Assembly (NCBI GenBank): GCA_964019135.1
Contig: OZ025255.1
Span: 27,591,188-27,655,187 of the forward strand
Origin: Arenicola marina
Lineage: Eukaryota; Annelida; Polychaeta; Arenicolidae
DNA: 64,000 bases
Reading direction: 5' to 3'
The position numbers and the translations under genes are program-made. This document shows, piece after piece, positions 56,281-64,000 of this stretch. Each line of letters starts with the position of its first letter. Position 1 is the stretch's first letter. The notes beneath the pieces were generated by a model. That model was not told the DNA's origin. It was given only the letters and a program-made list of their open reading frames with translations, and did no database searches.

Positions 56281-56550
56281 CGGGCGAGGTTCGACGTGGC
56301 TCGGCCCCATCGTTGTGATCAATGCAACAAGACATTTACGACTTTAAGGGGAATGCAGGAGCACACGAACCTCCACCTGGGCATCTACAAGTATCGCTGC
56401 GGGCACTGTAACATGGGATTCTCCTCCACGTGGACGCTGAGAGGTCACATGTCCAAACATACGGGTGTCAAGGAGTTTGTCTGCCCCGTCTGTGGCCGTG
56501 AATACCGCTATCAGCAAGGGTTGCGGATTCACATGAAGGCACATCATTGA
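56281..56550 (+). CDS. D4: alternative terminal exon, three C2H2 zinc fingers, shortest D exon
   Basis: Acceptor TTTCTGTCGGTTGCAG ends at 56280; phase 0; 89 residues. An 11-residue lead, then fingers at residues 12-32, 40-60 and 68-89; the stop follows directly after the last His. Linkers LGIYKYR and TGVKEFV. Helix contacts T,R,G,E in finger 1 and Y,Q,G,I in finger 3. Very similar to D6 from finger 2 onward. Confidence 0.92.
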   Translation, partial: RARFDVARPHRCDQCNKTFTTLRGMQEHTNLHLGIYKYRCGHCNMGFSSTWTLRGHMSKHTGVKEFVCPVCGREYRYQQGLRIHMKAHH

Positions 56551-57553
56551 GGATTCGAAGAAAGCGCATCATCGGACAAAACCGAGGGATCATTTATCGC
56601 ATAAGCCCGCATGGGACACCAGGCCTTATATGAAAGCATGATTGATAAGTGACTATGATGGATGTTTTGATGGCCAAGTTCCTTATAAAATCTTCTGGTG
56701 AAGTATGATGGGAAGGCTATCATGGACATTGTTCCGTGTGGAGGCTTGAGAACGTGAAGAAAAACTAAGATGCCATTTGGAGTAAAATAATACCTATAAA
56801 ATCTTCTGGTGAAGTATGATGGGAAGGCTATCATGGACATTGTTCCGTGTGGAGGTTTGAGAACGTGAAGAAAAACTAAGATGCCATTTGGAGTAAAATA
56901 ATACCTATAAAATCTTCTGGTGAAGTATGATGGGAAGGCTATCATGGACATTGTTCCGTGTGAAGGCTTGAGAACGTGAAGAAAAACTAACATGCCATTT
57001 AGAGTAAAATAATACCTTCAGTCAACTATTTTGTTTTGTTTTCTCGTTGATTCGCCTATATCGAGGGGAGGCATGCATGATGTTCTTGACCAAAGTGGAG
57101 TCGTTAACGACAACGCCGCGTGCAAACCGACAGAACAATAGATATAGTGGTCAAAGAAACTTCACGGCACCGTGGAAATGGGGTTCGATCAAACATACCC
57201 CATGTCCTAGCTAGGGACCCCTGTGGAGATCTGGCAAGGACGCGGTGCCGAACCATTTTTTCAAAATGGTACAAGATGTATGTTGCTGAGTTAAATACGC
57301 AGAGTTCATTAGTTTTATGTTTGCTTCTTGAAAATTGAAATTACAGTTGATTTTACCGTTTTTCAAGAATCTTGAAATTTGCCCCCCGCCGACAGCAGCG
57401 GTAAATGCGGAGCATGCGTAGCGCCACCGTGCGGGGAGCTTGCATTGGCATCACAATGTGTAGACCTGGTGTGCTGGTGTACCTTTGAAGTAATGTGTAT
57501 TCTGGGCCCGCCCATTGCCATTGAAGTCACAAGTTGTATATTTGTGATTGCAG
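56551..57553. other. 3' flank of D4 and intron before D5
   Basis: Holds the 111-bp repeat below. The 150 bases before D5 match the inverted fragment at 54731-54910. Confidence 0.5.
56684..57017. repeat. 111-bp tandem repeat, three copies
   Basis: Unit starts ATAAAATCTTCTGGTGAAGT; copies at about 56685, 56796 and 56907, nearly identical. Located in the 3' flank of D4. Confidence 0.95.
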
Positions 57554-57868
57554 GCCGGCTGGGACGTGAGACAAGCTTCGGCGACCGGCCAGCTCCTGCC
57601 CACTGGCCTAGAGTGTCTGTTCTGTCTCAGAATTTTCGCCAACAGTCAAAATCTTAAGGAACACATGAAACTGCACCAAGGGATATACCGCTATCACTGT
57701 CCGCACTGTAACAAAGGCTTCTCCTCGACGTGGGCTTTACGCGGCCACATAGCCTCACATACCGGGGTGAAGGAGTTCGTCTGTCCCGTCTGTTCTAAAG
57801 AGTATCGATACAAACAGGACATGAGACACCATATGAAGGTCAGACACCCGACACCTGCCGACGGCTAG
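57554..57868 (+). CDS. D5: alternative terminal exon, three C2H2 zinc fingers, sister of D2
   Basis: Acceptor ATATTTGTGATTGCAG ends at 57553; phase 0; 104 residues. Fingers at residues 21-41, 49-69 and 77-98, linkers QGIYRYH and TGVKEFV. Compared with D2, finger 1 differs at several scaffold sites (CLFCLRIFANSQ) but keeps the NLKEHMKLH helix, while finger 3 changes at contact positions (KQDMRHH against KQNFRLH). This is the pattern expected if duplicates diversify in finger 3. Confidence 0.92.
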   Translation, partial: AGWDVRQASATGQLLPTGLECLFCLRIFANSQNLKEHMKLHQGIYRYHCPHCNKGFSSTWALRGHIASHTGVKEFVCPVCSKEYRYKQDMRHHMKVRHPTPADG

Positions 57869-58169
57869 CGGAAGTGTTTATGAAGACTGATGTCGTCGGT
57901 ACGTAAGGAATGAGCCATGGCCGTGGAAGGGGTGGGGGCTGTGTCCAAATGAATGAGCGGTTACTCTTGAGGAAAAATCCACGGATTGGCAGCCGTAGAT
58001 CAGTAGAACCGGAAAGATCGTTAAAAGGGTTATCTAACAATGATTGTTCTTGAGGTGACATAGGCCGTTGTCCTGCTTTTGTAGCGTATTATTGTTGAGA
58101 CAGTCGTTCTGTTCACCAGACTAGATGCCAGTCCGTCTAATACCACTGTTCCCTTTGTGTTGGTTGCAG
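57869..58169. other. 3' flank of D5 and short intron before D6
   Basis: Nothing recognised except the acceptor TGTGTTGGTTGCAG. Confidence 0.45.
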
Positions 58170-58481
58170 TCCCATCGGCTGTTGACATCGGGTCCCCGAG
58201 AAGGGCCCGTCCGACCCAATGAGAGCACCCTCTATCGGTGTGACCTATGCACCAAGACATTCACTACGTCGGCTGGCATGCAGAGCCACCGTAACCTCCA
58301 CCTGGGCATCTACAAGTACCGCTGTACGCACTGCAACATGGGATTCTCCTCAACGTGGACGCTGAGAGGTCACATGTCTAAACATACGGGTGTCAAGGAG
58401 TTTGTCTGCCCGGCCTGCGGGCGTGAATACCGCTACCAGCAGGACTTGAGAATTCACATGAAAACCTGCCACTTAAATTAG
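58170..58481 (+). CDS. D6: alternative terminal exon, three C2H2 zinc fingers
   Basis: Acceptor TTTGTGTTGGTTGCAG ends at 58169; phase 0; 103 residues. Fingers at residues 24-44, 52-72 and 80-101, linkers LGIYKYR and TGVKEFV. Helix contacts T,A,G,S in finger 1; finger 3 is CGREYRYQQDLRIHMKTCH. Sister of D4. AATAAA at 58839-58844. Confidence 0.92.
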   Translation, partial: SHRLLTSGPREGPVRPNESTLYRCDLCTKTFTTSAGMQSHRNLHLGIYKYRCTHCNMGFSSTWTLRGHMSKHTGVKEFVCPACGREYRYQQDLRIHMKTCHLN

Positions 58482-59290
58482 CGACAGATCGGCGATATAG
58501 GACGTGATATTAGCTGTGGCAAATGTTCAACATATTTCAATATTCAACAAACCATGATGGAAATGTCGATATACTCCGAGGAATAAGTTTGCATCGTTGC
58601 TGGTCCAAGGATGTTGTTTTAAGAGATACTTTTGAGGGTTCGCCTGTGAAAATGTGTCACAATTGCCTACACCACGCTTTTGTTGGAATGCGTTGATCCA
58701 CGACCCAGTAGGACATATCATTGTTGAAAGCGTTGACAATTCGGAAGAAGAAAATATCATTGGTAACGGAGACGACTTATTTCACTGTAGCGGACTGGGA
58801 TGAAGGGAAGTATAAACAGCGATTGCAAGCGTGTGCCAATAAAAATGTCCATGCAAGAGATTCCACGATTGTTTGCGATTTGTTTGTCCATAAAGTCCTG
58901 TGTAACAAGGCCTAACCAGCTGCCGGTGGGTCTTGCTAAGCCAGGAGAGAAGACCTCTAAGCGAACAACGGAGGCACGTGGTGCGCAGCCTCACCAACAG
59001 GAGTCGGCGGGCCTCCCTACCTCCTTTAGGAAGCGGCTTGAGCTGCAGATGAACAGGTCCTGGGTATGCGCCCTGTTACCTGTATCTGTGGAATTGTTAA
59101 GAGATTGTCGCATAGAACTTGCATGTTAATCACTGACTTCGCGTGGTATCTGTACAGTAGGCATCACGCTGCTGATGCTTTCATGGGTCACTCGGTACCA
59201 GTTTGTAACAAAGTAAGCTTCAGGCGAATACACCCGGCTTCAACAGCCCCGATTGTGTTCCTTAGTGAGAAGGATCTCATTAACACAGGA
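58482..59290. other. 3' flank of D6
   Basis: AATAAA at 58839-58844; a SINE-B-like piece at about 59030-59095. No exon. Confidence 0.45.
59030..59095 (+). mobile_element. SINE-B-like fragment
   Basis: GAGCTGCAGATGAACAGGTC followed by CTGGGTATGCGCCCTG matches the middle of SINE-B at 62062 (CCGCAGATCAATAGGTCCTG) and the minus-strand piece at 9136. Confidence 0.45.
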
Positions 59291-59546
59291 GTGGCTGGCT
59301 CGATCGCTCAGTGGGTTAGAGCGCTCGCCTTGAGTACTCTGGCCACATGAGAGCCAAACGGCACGTATATCGGTGGTCCGCGCCCCGCTGTGGCCATGCC
59401 TGTGTGGTCGCGGGATAAAGATCCCATATCCTTCGCAAATAGTAGGGGGTTACCCCCTGGGGCATGGCTCCGCTCTCCTGTCCTGTCTCCCATTGACGCG
59501 ATATGAGCAAAAGTGGTTAAAGCGTCCTGAATATACAACCAACCAA
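59291..59546 (+). mobile_element. SINE-A copy 4
   Basis: Full-length copy with diverged B box (GGTGGTCCGCGCCCC), flanked by the direct repeat TCATTAACACAGGA (59277-59290 and 59547-59560). Confidence 0.92.
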
Positions 59547-59560
59547 TCATTAACACAGGA

Positions 59561-60519
59561 CGTCCCTTGGCCCGGTTTAGAACATGGGTAGTGAAGCTCT
59601 GGTCAGGAACCTATATAGTCCTTCCTTAATTTAAAAGATGCCACTCGGATTTCTTGCTTTAACCGGTATTTGCGGTAACTACAGTCGCCTAGCTTGTTTC
59701 TTCCGGTTGCACAAGCGACCTAGAGTACATGCCAGGGTTGCTCGTTCCCGATGAACAGCTAGTTTGGTGTCTGCGGCTAGAACATGTTGGCACCTTGACC
59801 ATGACCATAGCAGTCTTCCTCGATAGTGACCACAGTATGTGTTAGGCGTAGGCTATATTGGAACACAAAGCTTGCTTCCAGCATGGTGGATGGGCCGTCG
59901 GGGGTGTGGACTGTCCCGTGGTGGATTCTGTCACCTTTTCAACATTATGATGTCTAGCCGGTGTGGCATGTTGTTGCTCTTACGACTGTTGGGCATTGCT
60001 ACCAGTATGACTACTGGCTTGCCACAGATATCTGATATGGTGTTGAATTCGGCGATAAGGCGGTGGGACTAATGTTATTAGTGTTGGCACGCAGCCAGGT
60101 AGTAGCAGTCGACAGTTTGGTGACTGCGGGATAAGCGATAAGCACCCAGCGGCATTGTTGACACATCCACGGCGGCTGGTGCTGTATGTAGCCGGTGCAT
60201 CGGGTGCATAGTTGGGACAGACAGGCGGACAGCTTCATTTTATTAGTATAGATTATACATACTTACCTTGGTGACATTATCCCTTGTGACTGAAGAAACC
60301 GATTTGAGCCTAATACAGTCATCCCATCGTTAGGTCTGGACTATTGCTGAGTCTCACGGCCCCATGGCCGTATAGCACTTGTGAAGTGCAGTAATGATGG
60401 GGCCAAAGATACCGAACAGACAGCTGCATCTGCCCGTGGTGTGATGTGAAGCCGCCGCGACCATGCCGTATCAATGCTTCCAGATTTCTAATGTCACTTC
60501 CCGTTTCTGTCGGTTGCAG
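59561..60519. other. Intron before D7
   Basis: Unique sequence, no exon recognised. Confidence 0.4.
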
Positions 60520-60843
60520 TCTATGAGGTTTGCTTCGGCTGGATCCGGCGGAGGACCAGTGGCTCCCTCTAGCGGCGGTGTGTCGCGCTTATATTGTGAA
60601 CTCTGCGACAAGACCTTCAAAACGGCAGGCGGCATGCAGAATCACCGAAACCTGCACCTGGGCATCTTCCAGTACCGCTGCTCGCAATGCCACATGGGGT
60701 TTTCGTCTTCAACCACGCTGAGGGGTCACATGTCCAAGCACACCGGGGTCAAGGAGTTCGTCTGTCAGCTGTGCGGACGTGAATACCGCTACGAGAAAAC
60801 TCTGAAGTCGCATATGAAGATGGCTCATCCCTTCGGCCGCTGA
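60520..60843 (+). CDS. D7: alternative terminal exon, three C2H2 zinc fingers
   Basis: Acceptor TTTCTGTCGGTTGCAG ends at 60519, the same last 11 bases as D4; phase 0; 107 residues. A Gly/Ser/Pro-rich lead, fingers at residues 26-46, 54-74 and 82-103, linkers LGIFQYR and TGVKEFV. Helix contacts T,G,G,N in finger 1 and Y,K,T,S in finger 3 (CGREYRYEKTLKSH). AATAAA at 61166-61171. Confidence 0.92.
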   Translation, partial: SMRFASAGSGGGPVAPSSGGVSRLYCELCDKTFKTAGGMQNHRNLHLGIFQYRCSQCHMGFSSSTTLRGHMSKHTGVKEFVCQLCGREYRYEKTLKSHMKMAHPFGR

Positions 60844-61309
60844 TGAGGGATGTTGGCTTTGTGAACAGTGGCGCGCCGCGAGTAACACAGGAGGAGGAGG
60901 AAGCATTCGTCACATATCAGTGCACAGGGAGCGTAAAACATAGGACGCAGTTATGATCTATGCATCGTATATGGAATCCATGCCGTACAGACATAGTGTG
61001 TGGATGCTCGTCACATCACGTCACATCACGTCACATCACTATCTCAGGAGGAGGCGCAACTAAGCATATCCTTCCCCTACCCTCCACATTACACCCCCCC
61101 CCCCCACCCCACACCGGTATTGGCCATTTGTGTCTGAGACCAGACAAATAATAATCCTTAATAATAATAAAATTTTAAAGCAACCTCGGCGACTGGTTTT
61201 TTGTTCCTGATTTGTCCAATTCCATTACTTTATCCCGGAAGGTCCGATCTATGTGTTCATGTAAGCATTCATGTGCACACGAAAATAGCCTAAAAACACC
61301 CAATATATT
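60844..61309. other. 3' flank of D7
   Basis: Contains a short (ATCACGTCAC)n stretch near 61010-61040, a C-run at 61097-61106 and AATAAA at 61166. Confidence 0.45.
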
Positions 61310-61570
61310 AGATGGGCCGGCCAGATAGCTCAGTGGGCTAGAGCGCTGGCATTCAGCGCTCTGGTCACTTGATAGCCTAACGGCACGTGGATCGGTGGTT
61401 CGAACCCCGCTGTGGCCATGTCTGTGTGGTCGCAGGATAAAGATCCCATGTCTTTTTTCGCAAAGAGTAGGGGGTTACCCCCGGGGACATGGCTCCACTC
61501 TCCCTTCTCCCATGACGCGATATGACCAAAAGTGGTTAAAGCGTCCTGAATATACAACCCAACCAACCAA
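61310..61570 (+). mobile_element. SINE-A copy 5
   Basis: Full-length; A box TAGCTCAGTGGGC, B box GGTTCGAACCCC. The flanking repeat is imperfect (CCCAATATATT / CCCAACATATT), consistent with an older insertion. It ends 70 bases before the D8 acceptor. Confidence 0.85.
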
Positions 61571-61639
61571 CCCAACATATTCGGTGTTTCTTTGTTATTA
61601 TGAGTCTGTAATAATGACAACCGTTTGTGTTGGTTACAG

Positions 61640-61981
61640 CCGGCAGTGCTGGGCGTGGCCGCTGGGGGGCGCCGTGTCGGCCACACCGGTGCTGGTGGTG
61701 GTGGTGGTGGTGGTACCGCTCCCTGCGATGTCTGCGGCAAGACGTTCACGTCCGTGGCCGGCATGCAGCGGCACAGAAACTTACACTTTGGCATCTACAA
61801 GTACCACTGCGCCCAGTGCAATATGGGCTTCTCCTCCACGGCCACCCTGAGGGGCCACATGTTTAAGCACACGGGCGTGAAGGAGTTCGCCTGCGCCTTC
61901 TGCGGTCGGGAATACCGCTACAAGGGCGACATGCGGATGCACATGAAGAGCTGCCTCACGAAGGTCGAACAGCCTCCATAG
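61640..61981 (+). CDS. D8: alternative terminal exon, two C2H2 fingers plus a C2HC third finger
   Basis: Acceptor TTTGTGTTGGTTACAG ends at 61639; phase 0; 113 residues. The lead holds a seven-Gly run from a GGT microsatellite (61693-61715). Fingers at residues 29-49, 57-77 and 85-105. Finger 3 lacks the last His: it ends HMKSC before LTK, so Cys 105 would be the fourth ligand (C2HC). Linkers FGIYKYH and TGVKEFA. Shares the KGDMR helix with D9. Confidence 0.9.
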   Translation, partial: PAVLGVAAGGRRVGHTGAGGGGGGGTAPCDVCGKTFTSVAGMQRHRNLHFGIYKYHCAQCNMGFSSTATLRGHMFKHTGVKEFACAFCGREYRYKGDMRMHMKSCLTKVEQPP

Positions 61982-62061
61982 CCCTGCTGGAGCGGCGGGA
62001 GTGAATGTGGTGAGACGTTGACGTACCGCTGTCATAGACGCAGCGATTCTCACTTGTTCGG

Positions 62062-62249
62062 GGGGGCCTCCCTGGTGTAGTGGTAAGCGCACTAGACCGC
62101 AGATCAATAGGTCCTGGGTTCGAATCCGGGCTCGGGCACCTAATCTGGGGCATGTTTCATTCCTTCATCCTTCATCGTCTCGGGAGGTTCCTTGGCCCAA
62201 TTTAGCCTGTATGTGCACAAAAGTGGCCTAAAACACCAACATTCCATTC
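62062..62249 (+). mobile_element. SINE-B, complete copy with tRNA-like head
   Basis: Head CCTGGTGTAGTGGTAAGCGC ... GGTTCGAATCC (A and B boxes), body TTCATTCCTTCATCCTTCAT and GGCCCAATTTAGCC, flanked by the 13-base direct repeat CTCACTTGTTCGG (62049-62061 and 62250-62262). A different family from SINE-A; the source of the scraps near 21345, 22035 and 59030. Confidence 0.88.
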
Positions 62250-62262
62250 CTCACTTGTTCGG

Positions 62263-63300
62263 TGAAACTATGGCTTCCCAATCTGGAGATTGATTATTTC
62301 ACATGTCATTCATAGTGCCGAAATTGGCTGAGGCCGGTTTAACCCATGTTTAGCGCACGAAATCGGCTTAAAAGATGTTCACTCCCATGAAAACACGGTG
62401 GATTGGGTTGCATCGTCCGTCCATAGGCGGGGTGCGGGCGGGGTGCCGGTGCCGTTGGGGTGCCGTCGGCGTGCCGGCGTGGTCAAGGAGCGGCCAAAAC
62501 GACTGCCGTCAACAGGTTGAGGGTTAAAAGTGCACCTGTCTGTGGTAGTCTCATCCTTAGTTTCATCTCACCGTCTTCGCCCAACGCATGCCATATTGTG
62601 CAGAGTTTAAAACACCAGCCATCCATCCGTCCTGTGAATAGACGTCTAGTTTTTTTGTAATAAGTAGTTTGGCAACCGTGGTGGAACGACACGACATCTT
62701 CGTTTAGGACCTGGGGGTAGTGCCGAAATCAACCCAGAACAAACCCCACATGATACAGATATAGTAGGATACTGATAGGCCTGGTGTCTCCCGTAGCATA
62801 CCATCACCATGGTGCCCACGCGGGGACGGCCGATGGGGGTGTTGGGGGGCAAGAGGGGAGTGGGGGGGGGGTGCATTCACCATCGACCGATGATGCCTTA
62901 TTCTCGGAGTGTTCTGGGTGACGTTGCCTTGTTGATAAGCCACATAATTCCCTGGGCGCCAGCACTCCATATCTCTCGATAGACCTAGAAAACTACGTCC
63001 GTCCGATGGATTCCACCTGGAAGATACCTTGTCGTGGTTGACAGTCGCCTTTTGACAAAAAGAATTAAACAGATTAAAAGTATTTGTCTGTTCTTGTTTT
63101 GAAAATCCTGACGTCATTGATGTCACATCTAAGCGCCAAGTACTGAGCCAATGGAACCCTTATTTGTTCAATGTTCTTGTGGAATGACAACCGGCAGCAT
63201 CTGTGAACATCTCTCCACCTTTTTCTTTGATATATAGCTGCTCTCGGAACGCTTTCTATACGAGTTTGATAACCTCTGTCTCCGTTTGTGTTGGTTACAG
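62263..63300. other. 3' flank of D8 and intron before D9
   Basis: A GC-rich patch at 62428-62485 with repeated GGGGTGCCG. No exon recognised. Confidence 0.45.
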
Positions 63301-63618
63301 CCTGCGGGGCTGGCCGTCGCGGAGTCGAGTGGGGCGCACAGCGGTCACGACGAGGGCTCTCTCATATGTTGCGACCTGTGCGAGAAGACGTTCAGAACGA
63401 TGGCGGGCATGCAGATCCACAGAAACCTGCACTTCGGTATCTACAAATACCACTGCGAGCAGTGCAGCATGGGGTTCTCGTCCACTACGGCACTGAGGGG
63501 CCACATGTCCAAGCATACGGGCATCAAGGAGTTCACATGTCCGATGTGCGGTCGCCAATACCGCTTTAAAGGCGACATGAGGACACACATGAAGGCCTGT
63601 TCGCTCCGGAATACCTGA
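63301..63618 (+). CDS. D9: alternative terminal exon, two C2H2 fingers plus a C2HC third finger
   Basis: Acceptor TTTGTGTTGGTTACAG ends at 63300; phase 0; 105 residues. Fingers at residues 24-44, 52-72 and 80-100. Finger 3 ends HMKAC then SLRNT, so again a Cys replaces the last His. Linkers FGIYKYH and TGIKEFT. Sister of D8 (same acceptor, same PAxL start, KGDMRxH helix). Further D exons may follow beyond the window. Confidence 0.9.
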   Translation, partial: PAGLAVAESSGAHSGHDEGSLICCDLCEKTFRTMAGMQIHRNLHFGIYKYHCEQCSMGFSSTTALRGHMSKHTGIKEFTCPMCGRQYRFKGDMRTHMKACSLRNT

Positions 63619-64000
63619 GTCTGCACCCTGTGCATGATGGGTATCTACCATAGGTAGCCCAGGCGGCGGGGCGGGGCTTACTCACCGATGAATCTGGATT
63701 CCGTACGAAAGTTTCGTACAAGACGAATACGCTTTTATTTATTGAGTCTACCATGTTCGGGCAAACATTATTTTTTTCAACGTAGCTCACGTATGACTCA
63801 CGCCGGGCATATACTACAACTGTCCTTTTCATGGGGAGATGGACCATTTATTGTCCATCTCCTACGTACGTCCAGTACGCAAGTTAACTGGTTCCGGTGA
63901 ACGCGTGGATGCACAAGCTCCCGGAGAACCACTTCGGACCCGACTGAACGGGGAAAGTCACGTGTACGTCATACACTGGTGGCCACGTGCCCGGACATCC
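63619..64000. other. 3' flank of D9 to the end of the window
   Basis: No poly(A) signal or further exon recognised within the window. Confidence 0.4.

Noticed and set aside
62062-62137. A functional tRNA gene
   Set aside because: The A and B boxes are present, but the sequence continues into a SINE body and is bounded by target-site duplications; the acceptor stem does not pair.

Overview
The window is animal nuclear DNA: spliced genes with phase-0 GT/AG boundaries, AATAAA poly(A) signals, tRNA-derived SINEs flanked by target-site duplications, and very many minisatellites. The gene type (one shared 5' exon plus rows of alternative zinc-finger ends), the SINEs and the satellite load would fit a lophotrochozoan such as a mollusc. 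That placement is inference and no single marker proves it.

Everything recognisable as protein-coding on the + strand belongs to one gene type. There are 25 short coding exons, each starting directly after a splice acceptor, in frame 0, holding two or three C2H2 zinc fingers, and ending in its own stop codon with no splice donor. They share a signature: finger 1, a seven-residue linker of the type xGIYxYx, a nearly invariant middle finger (GFSSTxxLRGHMxKH), a TGVKEFx linker, then a Tyr-rich finger 3. I call them U1-U16 (2349-42141) and D1-D9 (51860-63618). Between the groups lies one shared 5' coding exon, C (49527-50425; ATG at 49535). It encodes 297 residues: an N-terminal alpha/beta-looking domain I cannot assign, an acidic segment, a KRRR nuclear-localisation-like motif and a possible SUMO site. 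It ends in a phase-0 donor (AACCAG/GTGAGT) that matches the frame of every D exon. Exon C plus any one D exon therefore makes a complete transcription-factor-like protein, the design known from Drosophila lola and mod(mdg4), but with a different N-terminal domain. U1-U16 most likely are terminal exons of a tandem upstream paralogue whose shared exon lies left of the window.

Layout: 1-2348 featureless; 2349-3464 U1-U2; 4235-8612 a 55-bp satellite; 9475-18102 U3-U9; 18611-20250 two minisatellites; 20908 U10; 22818-25365 a 32-bp satellite; 25920-27076 a 30-bp minisatellite abutting U11; 29464-29953 U12 with a triplicated splice acceptor; 30075-34026 a 37-bp minisatellite that is itself an amplified splice acceptor running into U13; 36846-42141 U14-U16; 42142-46318 intergenic with a fold-back element; 46319-49526 probable first intron; 49527-50425 shared exon C; 51860-63618 D1-D9.

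The most unusual signals are (i) about a hundred tandem copies of a U13 acceptor, open in all three frames; (ii) tandem repeats that straddle the stop codon of five different terminal exons; (iii) conserved pre-acceptor sequence that could act in exon choice; and (iv) an inverted fragment of a D-type exon. No rRNA, intact tRNA, CRISPR array or retrovirus-like element was recognised.
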